Source: Pseudomonas tructae
Lineage (GTDB): Bacteria; Pseudomonadota; Gammaproteobacteria; Pseudomonadales; Pseudomonadaceae
NCBI RefSeq assembly: GCF_004214895.1
Contig: NZ_CP035952.1
Span: 3,854,501 to 3,918,500, forward strand
Direction: 5' to 3'
DNA length: 64,000 nucleotides
In this document: one piece after another, positions 9,977 through 20,052 of the stretch
Numbering within the stretch: position 1 is the first letter of the stretch
Layout: every line of letters begins with the position of its first letter
Translations under genes and position numbers: made by a program
Notes under the pieces: generated by a model
Told to the model about the DNA's origin: nothing
Databases searched by the model: none
The model's input: the letters and a program-made list of their open reading frames with translations, nothing else

Positions 9977-11898
9977 TACTCCGATTCTTGGCGACCACGC
10001 CGGGAAACCGACTGCGCAAGGAACTCCGCGAACTGGGCGACCGGCATGGAGCCAAGGTCTGCGCCTTCTCGGGTACGTACGGCGACGGTTTGCGTTTCGA
10101 CTTCGCGATCACCTATAACCAAAAGGTAAGGGACCTTGAGCAAAGTATGCTCGCGGATTTTAAAGCCGATTTTCTCATTTCTCAAGTCGGACTTGGCACG
10201 GAACCCGCTTTCGTTGAGAATTTTTTCAACATTCTGGGCGAATTCGGCCTGCTTGTCGGTGATATTCATGATCACCGCCTGGGTTGGCGCCAGCCAAGCC
10301 GGGAATGCACCTTCGTAGTGCTCGATGAGAATTCCGACGAAACGCTCGAACGAACCGAGGATTGCCCGGTGCAACATCACCGGATGCTTGCGGCCGTTGT
10401 CTTCGGAAACGAACTCTGCACCCAGGCGGATCGGCAGGTTGAAGTCGAGCTGCAGGGTACCACACTGCCAGACACGGCCCAGGCAATCCTTGAGCGAGAA
10501 CTCGATCTTCGGCCCGTAGAAGGCGCCTTCGCCCGGCTGCAGGTCGTACGGCAGGCCAGCGCTGTCGAGAGCGGCGGCCAGTGCAGCTTCGGCGCGATCC
10601 CACAGCTCATCGGAACCGACGCGCTTTTCAGGGCGGGTCGAGAGCTTCATTTCGATGTCTTTGAAGCCGAAGTCGCGGTAGACATCCATGGTCAGCTTGA
10701 TGAAAGCGGCTGATTCGGACTGCATCTGCTCTTCGGTGCAGAAGATGTGCGCGTCGTCCTGGGTGAAGCCACGCACGCGCATGATGCCGTGCAGGGCGCC
10801 CGACGGCTCGTTACGGTGGCAGGCACCGAATTCGGCCAGACGCAGCGGCAGCTCGCGGTAGCTCTTCAGGCCCTGGTTGAACACCTGCACGTGGCATGGG
10901 CAGTTCATCGGCTTGATGGCGTAGTCGCGGTTTTCCGACTGGGTGGTGAACATGTTGTCGGCGTAGTTGGCCCAGTGGCCAGACTTCTCCCACAGCGAAC
11001 GGTCAACCACCTGCGGGGTCTTGATCTCCAGGTAGCCGTTGTCGCGCTGCACCTTGCGCATGTACTGCTCGAGCACCTGGTACAGGGTCCAGCCGTTGGG
11101 GTGCCAGAACACCATGCCCGGCGCTTCTTCCTGGAGGTGGAACAGGCCCAGGCGCTTGCCGATTTTACGGTGGTCGCGTTTTTCTGCTTCTTCGATGCGC
11201 TGAATATAAGCAGCCAGCTGCTTCTTGTCGGCCCAGGCGGTGCCGTAGACGCGCTGCAGCTGCTCGTTTTTAGCGTCGCCGCGCCAGTAGGCGCCGGACA
11301 GCTTGGTCAGCTTGAAGGATTTGAGGAAACGGGTGTTCGGCACGTGCGGGCCGCGGCACATGTCGACGTATTCTTCGTGGTAGTACAGGCCCATGGCCTG
11401 TTCGTCGGGCATGTCCTCGACCAGGCGCAGCTTGTAGTCTTCGCCGCGGGCCTTGAACACTTCGATCACTTCGGCGCGCGGCGTGACCTTCTTGATGACG
11501 TCGTAGTCGGTGTCGATCAGCTGCTGCATGCGCTGTTCGATGGCCGCCATGTCTTCGGGCGTGAAAGGACGCTCGTAGGCGATATCGTAGTAAAAGCCTT
11601 CGTCGATGACCGGACCGATGACCATTTTCGCGGTGGGGTACAGCTGCTTGACCGCGTGGCCGACCAGGTGGGCGCACGAGTGACGGATGATCTCCAGCCC
11701 CTCTTCGTCCTTGGGCGTGATGATTTGCAGGCGGGCATCGTGTTCGATCAGGTCGCAAGCGTCGACCAGCTTGCCGTCGACCTTGCCGGCGACGGTGGCT
11801 TTGGCGAGGCCTGCACCAATGGATGCGGCGACTTCGGCAACCGAAACTGCCTTGTCGAATGAACGTTGACTGCCATCGGGAAGAGTAATAATGGGCAT
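9976..11898 (-). CDS. thrS: Threonine-tRNA ligase
   Basis: A class II synthetase of 640 residues. It has an N-terminal TGS domain ([20 protein letters not shown]), a second editing domain with the zinc-type [12 protein letters not shown] motif (about residues 72-83) that removes mis-charged serine, the catalytic core (motif 2 [21 protein letters not shown]) and the anticodon-binding C-terminus. The ATG at 11898 follows GGAGGCGCC and matches the family start; open frame upstream of it is ignored. First gene of the thrS-infC-rpmI-rplT cluster. Confidence 0.99.
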   Translation of the reverse strand: MPIITLPDGSQRSFDKAVSVAEVAASIGAGLAKATVAGKVDGKLVDACDLIEHDARLQIITPKDEEGLEIIRHSCAHLVGHAVKQLYPTAKMVIGPVIDEGFYYDIAYERPFTPEDMAAIEQRMQQLIDTDYDVIKKVTPRAEVIEVFKARGEDYKLRLVEDMPDEQAMGLYYHEEYVDMCRGPHVPNTRFLKSFKLTKLSGAYWRGDAKNEQLQRVYGTAWADKKQLAAYIQRIEEAEKRDHRKIGKRLGLFHLQEEAPGMVFWHPNGWTLYQVLEQYMRKVQRDNGYLEIKTPQVVDRSLWEKSGHWANYADNMFTTQSENRDYAIKPMNCPCHVQVFNQGLKSYRELPLRLAEFGACHRNEPSGALHGIMRVRGFTQDDAHIFCTEEQMQSESAAFIKLTMDVYRDFGFKDIEMKLSTRPEKRVGSDELWDRAEAALAAALDSAGLPYDLQPGEGAFYGPKIEFSLKDCLGRVWQCGTLQLDFNLPIRLGAEFVSEDNGRKHPVMLHRAILGSFERFVGILIEHYEGAFPAWLAPTQAVIMNITDKQAEFAQNVEKILNESGFRAKSDLRNEKIGFKIREHTLLKVPYLLVIGDREVETQTVAVRTREGADLGSMPVAQFAEFLAQSVSRRGRQESE

Positions 11899-12219
11899 GG
11901 CGCCTCCTCTCCTAGTGGTGACCCCTACCAAAGGTCACGTGGGTTGGGATGAGCCAGTACGCGATCCGCCCCTGCCTTTGCATGCGCAAAGCCTGCCTCA
12001 CAGTGGCAGAAGCCCGAAGGCCTGCCAGGGAACGAACCAGAGTGACTGGAGTAAAACAAACGAAGGTCACGGGGCGGCAGAAAAGCTGCCGAACATCCCG
12101 AGCCAGACATGCTAGCACAAAGCATTGCGGCGACTGCGGGGAACTTGAGCGGAATTTTTCTGCTCAGAGTTTTTGAAGCGGCCTACTCTTGTAAGACTCG
12201 ACCCAAGGAGTGTTTGGAT
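11899..12219. promoter_or_regulatory. Divergent intergenic region thrS / secreted small protein
   Basis: 321 nt between two outward-facing genes, so it must hold both promoters. It contains a short inverted repeat CTTTGC-ATGC-GCAAAG at about 11976-11991 and AAGGAG at 12205-12210, the ribosome binding site of the rightward gene. ThrS leaders are autoregulated in E. coli. No clear tRNA-like operator was recognised here. Confidence 0.45.
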
Positions 12220-12516
12220 ATGCGACTTCAGTCTCTTCTGGCCCTGGCGGCTGCCTCTGCCCTGCTGCTGCCATTGGGCGCCCATGCTGGCAAGCTGCCC
12301 GCCAACTACCAGACGACCTGCGTAGCGCAGGCGCAGAAGCAAGGCCTGGCAAAGGATAAAGCCGAACAGCACTGCCAATGCGCAGGCGAGGTGCTGCAGA
12401 AAAACCTCAGCGACAAAGAGATGAAAGACCTGGACACCCTGGAGGATGGCGTGGATGCTGCGGTAATGGAGCGTGCGCAAAAAAATATTGCAGCGGTCTG
12501 CGGCCCGAAAAAATAG
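12220..12516 (+). CDS. Small secreted protein of unknown function
   Basis: 98 residues. A signal peptide (MRLQSLLALAAASALLLPLG, cut after AHA) leads a mature protein with four Cys (in TTCVAQ, HCQCAG and VCGPKK) and a helical, charged middle (KEMKDLDTLEDGV). It is probably a periplasmic helical protein with two disulphides, as in small conserved Pseudomonas proteins. AAGGAG at 12205-12210 supports the ATG at 12220 over upstream in-frame starts. No function can be named. Confidence 0.8.
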   Translation: MRLQSLLALAAASALLLPLGAHAGKLPANYQTTCVAQAQKQGLAKDKAEQHCQCAGEVLQKNLSDKEMKDLDTLEDGVDAAVMERAQKNIAAVCGPKK

Positions 12517-12676
12517 GGCCTTTGGCCCGTTATCCATCGCTAATTTGCGCCAGATCAGCATTCTGCGAAGGTAAAAGGGGCTACAAGCCCATAATTATAC
12601 TATGATGGTCAGCGTGCACCCTGTTGGCCTCGGCAACACCGCACTACTGAAAATCATGTTTCTTGGAGATACACCC

Positions 12677-12889
12677 ATGTCTAATCGCCAAACCGGCACC
12701 GTAAAATGGTTCAACGATGAGAAAGGCTTCGGCTTCATCACTCCACAAGGTGGCGGCGACGACCTGTTCGTTCACTTCAAGGCTATCGAATCCGACGGTT
12801 TCAAAAGCCTGAAGGAAGGCCAGACTGTCTCCTTCGTTGCCGAAAAAGGCCAGAAGGGCATGCAGGCTGCACAAGTTCGTCCAGAGTAA
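12677..12889 (+). CDS. Cold-shock domain protein (CspA family)
   Basis: 70 residues, a single cold-shock OB fold with both RNA-binding motifs: KGFGFIT (RNP1) and DLFVHF (RNP2). It binds single-stranded RNA/DNA as a chaperone. The start [15 protein letters not shown] is standard and is preceded by TTGGAG. A strong terminator follows 15 nt after the stop, so it is monocistronic. The sequence does not show which csp paralogue it is or whether it is cold-induced. Confidence 0.97.
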   Translation: MSNRQTGTVKWFNDEKGFGFITPQGGGDDLFVHFKAIESDGFKSLKEGQTVSFVAEKGQKGMQAAQVRPE

Positions 12890-12901
12890 GCTCTGACCGA
12901 A

Positions 12902-12937
12902 TAAAAAAACCCGTCCTTGTGGCGGGTTTTTTTGTGC
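12902..12937 (+). terminator. Rho-independent terminator after the cold-shock gene
   Basis: AACCCGTC / GGCGGGTT stem with a short loop, flanked by A7 and followed by T7. It could also act on the converging lipoprotein gene. Confidence 0.9.
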
Positions 12938-12964
12938 CCGAGATTCGGGCCTGTGGGAGCGGGC

Positions 12965-13285
12965 TCAGCCGCAGTTGACGCGGGTGATCACGCCCTTTTC
13001 ATCGGCGTTGAGGTTCAGGCGCTCGGAGCGGTATTCCAGGGTCATGACGTCGTGCGGCTTGAGCACACGGGCCAGTTGCGAACCACTGGCCTTGCGCGCT
13101 TGCTCGAGCAGCTCGGGGCTGGCTGGCTTGCCGACGGCGAACTCGGCGCCGCTGGCCTGGCAGCGGCCATCGGTATTGGCAGCCACCGCCTCGGGGGCCT
13201 TCGACGAAGAGCCGCCAGTGCTGCTGCAACCTGCCAATACGGCGACAGCCAACAGGCTTACCAATGATGCACGCGTGCGGAACAT
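12965..13285 (-). CDS. Lipoprotein with a peptidase inhibitor I78-type domain
   Basis: 106 residues. Lipoprotein signal with lipobox LAGC (Cys20) and a Ser/Gly linker. The mature part carries the I78 pattern: GRCQAS, then AVGKP, a helix, a central strand block around VLKPHDVMTLEYRSERLN, then DEKGVITRVNCG at the end with two conserved Cys. Family members inhibit serine proteases such as subtilisin. Here it is probably anchored in the outer membrane, facing the periplasm. Inhibitor activity is inferred from the family pattern. Confidence 0.8.
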   Translation of the reverse strand: MFRTRASLVSLLAVAVLAGCSSTGGSSSKAPEAVAANTDGRCQASGAEFAVGKPASPELLEQARKASGSQLARVLKPHDVMTLEYRSERLNLNADEKGVITRVNCG

Positions 13286-13415
13286 GAATCCTCCTTAAAT
13301 ACTTGAATGCTGCCTATGTGACAGCACTGCTGGTTTTTCGTTGCAAAACCGCAGCATTGTGCCCGAGCCAGAGCCTTCAAGGCCCAAGGCAATCGTGACC
13401 GGATTTTGCACAACT

Positions 13416-13718
13416 CTAATACAAGTCGATGTAATCGCTGCTCGGGTTCGGCCAGTTGTTGCGCAGGGCGTTGAACACCTGCAATACCCAGCGCTGATCA
13501 TCCGCCACCTGCGGGCCGACGCAACCCGAGCCCGCAGCCCAGGTTTCCAGACGAAAGGACAGGCCGTCGAGCTCACGCCCACCAGTGACCTGGGACAACC
13601 AGGCGATGCCGGCACGATTGACCCGCAACTGGTTGTGGACGTGGCCATTGCCAGCCTCGAGCAAGGCCCGAACGTGCTCAAGGGTAAAGTCCTGTGGATT
13701 GTTCAGATCGATCTGCAC
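13416..13718 (-). CDS. Conserved hypothetical protein, 100 aa
   Basis: Starts MQIDLNNPQDFTLEHVRALL and ends PNPSSDYIDLY; soluble, no signal peptide or membrane segment. The N-terminal helix plus the pattern HNQLRVNRAGIAWLSQVTGG suggests a small alpha/beta protein. Frame, codon use and a clear start support a real gene. No function was recognised. Confidence 0.7.
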   Translation of the reverse strand: MQIDLNNPQDFTLEHVRALLEAGNGHVHNQLRVNRAGIAWLSQVTGGRELDGLSFRLETWAAGSGCVGPQVADDQRWVLQVFNALRNNWPNPSSDYIDLY

Positions 13719-13909
13719 TGCGCTGTCCCGGCAAGCTAAAACACCGTTAGTTTGCCACGCCGTCGCGCTTATGCCTAAGTCGCAGTGCGATGCCGGCCCT
13801 CGGCATGATTTACTGCAGGCAGTGGCGGAGCGCAGGCCAGCCTCCCCTTCAAACGCCAGGGCCCGGCATTTGAACCCACAGCGCGCGCAGGTTTCACTCG
13901 AGAATGTTC

Positions 13910-14122
13910 ATGACAAGCCACACCATCGATGCCGACATCAAGGTCAAATGGGCCGAGGGCCAAAGCGCCTATAGCCCGGCCAGTGCCGAGGAGTTGCTGC
14001 TGATCGCCCTGGATCTGCTGGTCAAAGACCTGGGCCCGGAGGAGGCACGCAACTACCTCGACCAGGTCTTTGAACGCTACACCCAGCCGCAGGTTATGGA
14101 AGACGTTTCAGGCGCGTACTGA
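13910..14122 (+). CDS. Conserved hypothetical protein, 70 aa
   Basis: A small acidic helical protein (EELLLIALDLLVKDLGPEEARNYL is its core, cited here only as a helix region at about residues 24-47). It is read towards the nucleoside hydrolase gene and their 3' ends overlap by 29 nt. GAG at 13899-13901 fits the ATG at 13910 better than the one at 13904. No function was recognised. Confidence 0.65.
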   Translation: MTSHTIDADIKVKWAEGQSAYSPASAEELLLIALDLLVKDLGPEEARNYLDQVFERYTQPQVMEDVSGAY

Positions 14123-15104
14123 GCAGATCGAAAAAGCCCTGGGCATCACCCTCTGTAATCCAGGTGACGTTGGCCGGCGCCTTCAGGCTGCCATACCAGT
14201 CGGGAATGGTCTGGCCAAAGGTCGGGCCCTCGCGGCTGTCGACCACCATCGACACCTGGCGCCCCTTGAACAGCTCGGGCTTGAGCAGGTAGGCGATCAC
14301 CGTGGTGTCGTGCACCGGGCCACCCGGGATACCGTAGTGCACCATGTCGGCCTTGACGTAGGCATTGAGAATATCCACCACGCGCTTGCTCGCCGCATTC
14401 TTGAGGTCGGCGATTTGCTTGAGCCGCGCCTCGCTGGTCAGCACTTTGTGGGTGACGTCCAGTGGCAGGTAGGTCAGTTTGACGCCGCTTTTAAGCACCA
14501 CTTCGGCTGCCTGGGGGTCGGCGAACAGGTTGAACTCGGCCACCGGCGTGATGTTGCCGCCGTTAAAATGAGCGCCGCCCATGACCACCACCTCCTTGAT
14601 GCCATTGACGATCTCTGGCTTCTGCACCAGTGCCAGGGCCAGGTTGGTCTGCGGGCCAAGCATGGCGACGGTGATGCTGTGTGGCTTGGCAGTGCTCAGG
14701 GTGTCGATCAGGTACTGGACGGCATTGCCCTTGGCCAGGCCCTTTTTCGGCTCGCTGACGGTAACGCCCGGCAAGCCTTCTTCGCCGTGAATATTGGCGG
14801 CGTAGATCGGTGTGCGCATGAGCGGCCGGGGTGCGCCGGCATACACCGGGATGTCTTCGCGCCCGGCCCATTCGCGCGCCAGGCGGGCATTGCGCGAGGT
14901 CTTGTCGAGGCGCACGTTGCCCGCCACGGTGGTGATGGCGCGGATCTTCAGCTCGTCCGGCGAGCCCATGGCCATGAACAGCGCCACCACGTCGTCGGCG
15001 CCAGGGTCGGTATCGATGATCAGGTCAATGGGCGCCGCCTGGGCGCCGGCTGACAACACGGACATCAGCAGTACTCCTTGGAGCAAACGTTTGGCACAAA
15101 ACAT
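14094..15104 (-). CDS. Exported nucleoside hydrolase (IUNH family)
   Basis: Splits N-ribosides into base and ribose. The family's calcium/ribose motif DTDPGADD is at about residues 31-38, with GPQTNLALAL, VVVMGGAHFN and the late histidine region (HDTTV) also present. A signal peptide (to about AGAQAA) means it acts in the periplasm, unlike most bacterial homologues. It is the last gene of the rbs operon (31 nt after rbsD), so it most likely supplies ribose from nucleosides to RbsBAC. The start at 15104 has AAGG at a 9-nt spacing; the ATG at 15113 would touch that AAGG. Confidence 0.93.
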   Translation of the reverse strand: MFCAKRLLQGVLLMSVLSAGAQAAPIDLIIDTDPGADDVVALFMAMGSPDELKIRAITTVAGNVRLDKTSRNARLAREWAGREDIPVYAGAPRPLMRTPIYAANIHGEEGLPGVTVSEPKKGLAKGNAVQYLIDTLSTAKPHSITVAMLGPQTNLALALVQKPEIVNGIKEVVVMGGAHFNGGNITPVAEFNLFADPQAAEVVLKSGVKLTYLPLDVTHKVLTSEARLKQIADLKNAASKRVVDILNAYVKADMVHYGIPGGPVHDTTVIAYLLKPELFKGRQVSMVVDSREGPTFGQTIPDWYGSLKAPANVTWITEGDAQGFFDLLSTRLKRLP

Positions 15105-15135
15105 ACGACACATCCTTATGAACAGGTAAAAAACG

Positions 15136-15540
15136 CTAGAAGGTTACCCCGGCGACCAGGGCGATATTGCTGTACGGCTGGCACTCACCAGTGCGCACGA
15201 TGGCCCGGGCACTGCGGCTCAGCTGCTTGAACTGCTCATGGCTGAGCAGGCTGCGACTGCCCAGTTCACCCTGAGCGCTCAGTTGCTCGATCGCCGCCAG
15301 GCCCGGCGGCTGATGCTGGAAGATTTCATCCGCCAGCACATGGCTTTCAACCTGCATTTCACTGAGCACCACCCGCAGGGTACTGGCGAAGTCCGGGATA
15401 CCCGGGGTCAGTGCCAGGTCGATCAGTTCCACCCCCGGCGGCACCGGCAAACCGGCATCGCCGATCAGCAGGATGTCGCCATGGCCAAGGGAGGCGATCA
15501 GCCGCGACAGGGCAACGTTGAGCAATGGTGTTTTCTTCAT
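15136..15540 (-). CDS. rbsD: D-ribose pyranase
   Basis: Interconverts the pyranose forms of ribose so that furanose is available to ribokinase. 134 residues, the normal length. The conserved start [20 protein letters not shown] with catalytic His20, GDAGLPVP with Asp28, and the C-terminal [10 protein letters not shown] block are present. Its ATG overlaps the rbsK stop by 4 nt. Confidence 0.98.
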   Translation of the reverse strand: MKKTPLLNVALSRLIASLGHGDILLIGDAGLPVPPGVELIDLALTPGIPDFASTLRVVLSEMQVESHVLADEIFQHQPPGLAAIEQLSAQGELGSRSLLSHEQFKQLSRSARAIVRTGECQPYSNIALVAGVTF

Positions 15541-16445
15541 GGCTGCACCTCGGCCAGGTGCGGGATCGAAGGCTGCGCACCGGCGCGGGTGACCGACAGG
15601 GCCGCCGCACGTTGACCGAAGGCGATGGCGGCGCCCTCCTCTTCGCCACGTGCCAGGGCCGCGGCGAAACCGCCGACAAAGGTATCACCCGCGGCCGTGG
15701 TGTCCACCGCTTTCACCAGCGGCGCCGGGAAATGCCTGAAGCCCTGGCCATTGGCAAACACCGCGCCCTGGGCACCGAGGGTGACGATCACCTTGCCGAC
15801 GCCCAGTCCCAGCAGATGAGTGGCGGCAGCCTTGGCGCTGGCCAGATCATTGACCGGCAACCCGGTCAAGGCCTCGGCTTCGCTTTCATTGGGGATCAGG
15901 TAATCGATGTTAGCAAAGCACTGCGCCGGCAGCGGGCCGCTGGCCGGCGCCGGGTTGAGGATCACGGTCTTGCCCAGCGCCCTGCCCCGCTCAAGGGTGT
16001 AGGCGACGGTGGCCATGGGCACTTCCAGCTGACAGATGATCACCTGCGCCGCTTGCAGCAAGGCATCGAAACACTGCACCGACTCGGGCAGCAACTGGCC
16101 ATTGCCACCGGCGATGATAACGATGGCGTTCTGGCTGGCCGCATCCACCACAATCAGCGCCACGCCGGTGGGCACCCCGGCGGCAATGCTGACGGCCTGG
16201 TTGTCGATTTGCTCGTCCGTCAGGGCCTGGCGCAATTGCTGGCCGTAGGCGTCGTCACCGACGCAGCCGACCATCGCCACCTGCGCCCCCAGGCGCGCCG
16301 CGGCCACCGCCTGGTTGGCGCCCTTGCCCCCCGGCACGGTGGCAAAGGATTCACCCACCAGGGTCTCACCGCCACGGGGCAGACGCTCGGCGCGGGTGAC
16401 CAGGTCCATGTTCAGGCTACCTACCACTACTACATTGGCTTGCAT
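15537..16445 (-). CDS. rbsK: Ribokinase
   Basis: Phosphorylates ribose to ribose-5-phosphate. 302 residues, PfkB family: N-terminal signature [15 protein letters not shown], and C-terminal signature [13 protein letters not shown] with the catalytic Asp in GD. Starts [14 protein letters not shown]; longer frame upstream overlaps rbsR and is ignored. It lies between rbsR and rbsD. Confidence 0.98.
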   Translation of the reverse strand: MQANVVVVGSLNMDLVTRAERLPRGGETLVGESFATVPGGKGANQAVAAARLGAQVAMVGCVGDDAYGQQLRQALTDEQIDNQAVSIAAGVPTGVALIVVDAASQNAIVIIAGGNGQLLPESVQCFDALLQAAQVIICQLEVPMATVAYTLERGRALGKTVILNPAPASGPLPAQCFANIDYLIPNESEAEALTGLPVNDLASAKAAATHLLGLGVGKVIVTLGAQGAVFANGQGFRHFPAPLVKAVDTTAAGDTFVGGFAAALARGEEEGAAIAFGQRAAALSVTRAGAQPSIPHLAEVQP

Positions 16446-16458
16446 GTGCGGGCTCGTC

Positions 16459-17481
16459 TCAGCGGTAATCATTGAAAAGGTCGGGGCGCGGCGCGGTGGA
16501 CTCGCGCAGGACGATGCTCGGCGCCACGATGCGCTGCTCGGGTGCCCCACGCAGCGGTTCGGCGATACGCCGCAGCAACAGCTCGGCGGCGCTCTCGCCC
16601 AGCTCGCGGATCGACTGGCCGACGGTGGTCAGGGCCGGGAACACGTACTGGCTGATCTGGATATCGTCGAAGCCGATCACCGACAGCTCGCTGGGCACGC
16701 AGATGTTGCGCTCGGCGGCGGCGCGCAACACGCCGATGCCGATCATGTCGTTGCCGGCAAAAATCGCCGTCGGCCGCTCGCCTTCCAGCAACAGCGCCGC
16801 CGCCGCGTATCCGCCCAGGCTGGTGAAATCGCTGTGCAGCAGCCAGGCGTCACGGGCCGTGACCCCGGCCTCGGCCAGCGCCCGATGAAACCCGGCCAGA
16901 CGCAACTGGGCCACGCTGGTGTGGGCCGGGCCGCCGATGCAGGCAATGTCGCGATGGCCCAGCTCGAGCAGATGGCGGGTCGCAAGATATGCGCCCTGCT
17001 CATGGTCGATGCGTACCAGGTCCGCCTCCACACCTTCCAGCGCCCGATCGACGATGACCATGGGGGTGCGCACGCTGGCCAGGCTGCCCTGCAGGTCGTG
17101 GTCTTCACCGACCGAGGCGACGATCAGGCCGTCGATGCGCTTCTCCAGCAGCACGCGCAGGTAGCTGCGCTGCTTTTGCGGGTTGTCGTCGGAGTTGCAG
17201 AGGATCACGCAGTAGCCATTGCGCTCGCAGCCGTCCTCGATACCCCGGGCCAGCTCGGCGAAGTACGGGTTGACGCTGTTGGGCACCAGCAGGCCGATGG
17301 TCGCGGTGCTGCGCGCTTTTAGCGAACGAGCCACGGCACTGGGCACGTAGTCGAGCTCGGCGATCGCCGCCTCGACCTTCAGGCGCACCGGCTCGCTGAC
17401 CGGTCGGGTCTTGTTCAGTACATGGGACACGGTGGTGTAGGAAATCCCCGCCAGTGCCGCGACATCTTTGATGGTTGCCAT
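16459..17481 (-). CDS. rbsR: Ribose operon repressor, LacI family
   Basis: 340 residues. N-terminal LacI headpiece (MATIKDVAALAGISYTTVSH, hinge region to about 60) followed by a periplasmic-binding-protein-like sugar domain. It should bind the CGCAAACGTTTGCG palindrome in front of rbsB and be released by ribose. Here rbsR is inside the operon between rbsC and rbsK, as in other pseudomonads, so it is also under its own control. Confidence 0.97.
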   Translation of the reverse strand: MATIKDVAALAGISYTTVSHVLNKTRPVSEPVRLKVEAAIAELDYVPSAVARSLKARSTATIGLLVPNSVNPYFAELARGIEDGCERNGYCVILCNSDDNPQKQRSYLRVLLEKRIDGLIVASVGEDHDLQGSLASVRTPMVIVDRALEGVEADLVRIDHEQGAYLATRHLLELGHRDIACIGGPAHTSVAQLRLAGFHRALAEAGVTARDAWLLHSDFTSLGGYAAAALLLEGERPTAIFAGNDMIGIGVLRAAAERNICVPSELSVIGFDDIQISQYVFPALTTVGQSIRELGESAAELLLRRIAEPLRGAPEQRIVAPSIVLRESTAPRPDLFNDYR

Positions 17482-17485
17482 TGTT

Positions 17486-18478
17486 TCAGTTCCGCCTGCG
17501 CGCGCGCCGGCTGCGGTAAGTGTCGAGGACCACGGCGATGACGATCACCGCCCCGGTGATGATGCGTTTGGTCGGCTCCGAAGCACCGATCTGCGCCAGC
17601 CCTGCGGCCAGCACCGAGATGATCAGCACGCCGAAAAAGGTACTGATCACCGAACCGCGGCCACCCATCAGGCTGGTGCCGCCGATCACCACGGCGGCGA
17701 TCACCTGCAGTTCGAGGCCGGAGCCGGCATTGGGGTCGGCGGCTTCCAGGCGCGAAATCTGGAACAGCGCGGCAAGCCCGGCGAGCAGGCCCATCAGCGC
17801 GAACACCAGGATCTTGTACGGGCGCGGGTCGATGCCGGCCAGGCGTACCGCTTCTTCGTTGGTGCCGATGCCGATCAGGTAGCGGCCGAACACCGTACGG
17901 GTCAGCACCATCTGGGCGAGGATGATCACCAGCAAGGCAATGATGAACGACGGCGAGACGCCGAACGCCAAGGGGTTGGACAGCCAGGCAAAGGCATCGC
18001 CGATGTAGGCGGTGCGCGAACCGGTCAACTGATAAGCCATGCCCCGGGCCATCTCCAGCACGCCAAGGGAGACGATGAACGAGGGAATGCGCCAGGCCAC
18101 GGTGATCGAGCCGGTGATGCTGCCCGCCAGCGCCGCCACGCCCATGCCGAGCAAGGCGGCGGGCATCACGCTCCAGCCCCAGCCGAGCATCGCCACGCTG
18201 ACGGCGGAACCGGCCAGGGCCAGCACCGAGCCCACCGACAGGTCGATACCGCCGATGATCAGGACGAAGGTCATGCCCACCGCCAACACCATCAGGTCGG
18301 GGATCTGGTTGGCCAGGGTGCTGAAGGTGGCGTAAGACAGAAAGTGGCTGCTCAGCAACGAGAACAGCACGATCATCGCCAGCAAGGCGCCGGCCAGGCC
18401 CAGGTAGGTACCCAGGCCAAAGTAGTTGCCGCTGCGCTTGGCGCTGGGGGCGGCGGTGTGCAGTTGCGTGGTTTTCAT
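17486..18478 (-). CDS. rbsC: Ribose ABC transporter permease
   Basis: 330 residues with about 8-10 hydrophobic segments and the BPD_transp_2 pattern, including GGIDLSVGSVLALAG (about residue 76) and a late VIGGTSLMGGRGSV loop that docks to the ATPase. It forms the inner-membrane channel for ribose. Overlaps rbsA by 4 nt and is followed by rbsR after 4 nt. Confidence 0.97.
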   Translation of the reverse strand: MKTTQLHTAAPSAKRSGNYFGLGTYLGLAGALLAMIVLFSLLSSHFLSYATFSTLANQIPDLMVLAVGMTFVLIIGGIDLSVGSVLALAGSAVSVAMLGWGWSVMPAALLGMGVAALAGSITGSITVAWRIPSFIVSLGVLEMARGMAYQLTGSRTAYIGDAFAWLSNPLAFGVSPSFIIALLVIILAQMVLTRTVFGRYLIGIGTNEEAVRLAGIDPRPYKILVFALMGLLAGLAALFQISRLEAADPNAGSGLELQVIAAVVIGGTSLMGGRGSVISTFFGVLIISVLAAGLAQIGASEPTKRIITGAVIVIAVVLDTYRSRRARRRN

Positions 18479-20025
18479 GGGGTAGTCCTGGGTGCCGCTT
18501 CATGCAGCAACGCATCACGTTTCTGATAGCCGGCAAAGGCTGCGGCCAATAATTGATCCTGGGTCCAGTTGTCGCGCTTGAAGGTCTCGATCAGCCGGCC
18601 GGCACTGAGCACGCCGATGCGGTCACAAATCAGCATCAGCTCGCGCAGGTCGCTGGACACCACCACCAACGCCTTGCCCTGGCGCGCCAGTTCGGCCATC
18701 AAACCGTAGATATCGAACTTGGCGCCGACGTCGATGCCACGGGTGGGCTCATCGAACAGCAACACTGCACAATCGCGCTCCAGCCAACGGCCGATCACCA
18801 CTTTTTGCTGGTTGCCGCCCGACAGCTCGCCGACCACCTGCTCGGGGCTGGAGCTGCGGATGCGCATGGCGGCGATCTGCCGTTCAGCCAGTGCGCGCTC
18901 GGCAGCGCTGCTGACCACCCCGGCGCGGGAAATCGCCGGCAGGTTGCCCAGGGCGATATTGGCGCTGATCGACTGGCTCAGCAGCAGGCCTTCGCCCTTG
19001 CGGTCCTCGGTGATCAGGGCGATGCCCTGGCGCACGGCGTCCACGGGCGAATCGACCCGCACCGGGAGCAAGGGATCGCCCAGTTCCATGCTGCCGCTGT
19101 CGGCGCTATCGGCGCCGTAGATCAGCCGCAACAGCTCTGTGCGCCCGGCACCGATCAGCCCGGAGATACCGAAAATCTCGCCGCTGCGCACCTCGAACGA
19201 CACCTGTTTGACCTTGTCGCCACGGCTGAGCTTGTGGACCTTGAGGATCGGCGCACCAATGTTGCGTACGCCCAGGTCGATATGCTCGCCCAGCTCGCGA
19301 CCCACCATCAGGTTGACCAGTTGATCGCTGTTGTAACGCTGCATCGGCTCGACACACACCAGCTTGCCGTCGCGCAGCACGGCGATGCGCTGGGCGATGC
19401 GCTTGAGCTCTTCGAGCCGGTGGGAGATGTAGACGATGGCCACGCCGCGCTGCTGCAGGCGTTCGATCTGGGTGAACAGCAGCTCCACCTCGCGGGCGGT
19501 GAGCATCGCCGTGGGCTCATCGAAGATCAGCACATGGCAATCGCCAATCAGGTTGCGGGCGATCTCGACCATTTGCTGGTGGCCGATGCCCAGCTCGCCG
19601 ACCGGGGTATCCGGGTCAATGGCTTCAAGGCCGACCTGGGCCATGGCCGCCTGGGCCAATTGGCGCAGGCGCTTGCGGTTGATCCAGCCGGCGCGCCCGG
19701 GCAAGTTGTCGAGAAACAGGTTCTCGGCCACGGTCAGCGTCGGCAGCAGGTTGAGCTCCTGCATGACCATGCGTACGCCCAGGCGCTCGGCGGCGGCGCG
19801 GCTGCCAGGCTGATAGGCCTGGCCCTGGTAGAGCATGTGCCCGGTGGTGGCGGCTTCAAGGCCGCCGATGATCTTCGACAGGGTGCTCTTGCCCGCGCCG
19901 TTTTCGCCGGTCAGGGCCAGCACCTCGCCCCGGTAAAGGCTCAGGTCGACATCGCCCAGCACCGGCTGGGCGTAGGTCTTGCCGATGGCGCTGACTGAAA
20001 GTACGACATCCGCAGTCGCTGACAT
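18475..20025 (-). CDS. rbsA: Ribose ABC transporter ATP-binding protein
   Basis: 516 residues with two fused ABC domains. Domain 1 has the intact Walker A GENGAGKST (about 39-47). Domain 2 has a degenerate P-loop (GLIGAGRTELL), as is usual in RbsA, with signature LSGGNQQKVVIGRWL. It energises the RbsC channel. It lies 27 nt after rbsB. Confidence 0.98.
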   Translation of the reverse strand: MSATADVVLSVSAIGKTYAQPVLGDVDLSLYRGEVLALTGENGAGKSTLSKIIGGLEAATTGHMLYQGQAYQPGSRAAAERLGVRMVMQELNLLPTLTVAENLFLDNLPGRAGWINRKRLRQLAQAAMAQVGLEAIDPDTPVGELGIGHQQMVEIARNLIGDCHVLIFDEPTAMLTAREVELLFTQIERLQQRGVAIVYISHRLEELKRIAQRIAVLRDGKLVCVEPMQRYNSDQLVNLMVGRELGEHIDLGVRNIGAPILKVHKLSRGDKVKQVSFEVRSGEIFGISGLIGAGRTELLRLIYGADSADSGSMELGDPLLPVRVDSPVDAVRQGIALITEDRKGEGLLLSQSISANIALGNLPAISRAGVVSSAAERALAERQIAAMRIRSSSPEQVVGELSGGNQQKVVIGRWLERDCAVLLFDEPTRGIDVGAKFDIYGLMAELARQGKALVVVSSDLRELMLICDRIGVLSAGRLIETFKRDNWTQDQLLAAAFAGYQKRDALLHEAAPRTTP

Positions 20026-20052
20026 TGCCTGTTCTCCTGGCGCGCTACGCGA

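Noticed and set aside
10747-11862. A 371-codon plus-strand frame opposite thrS
   Set aside because: Complement of a certain gene, no ribosome binding site and antisense-like composition.
18553-19998. A long plus-strand frame opposite rbsA
   Set aside because: Antisense shadow of a certain ABC ATPase gene with no domain of its own.
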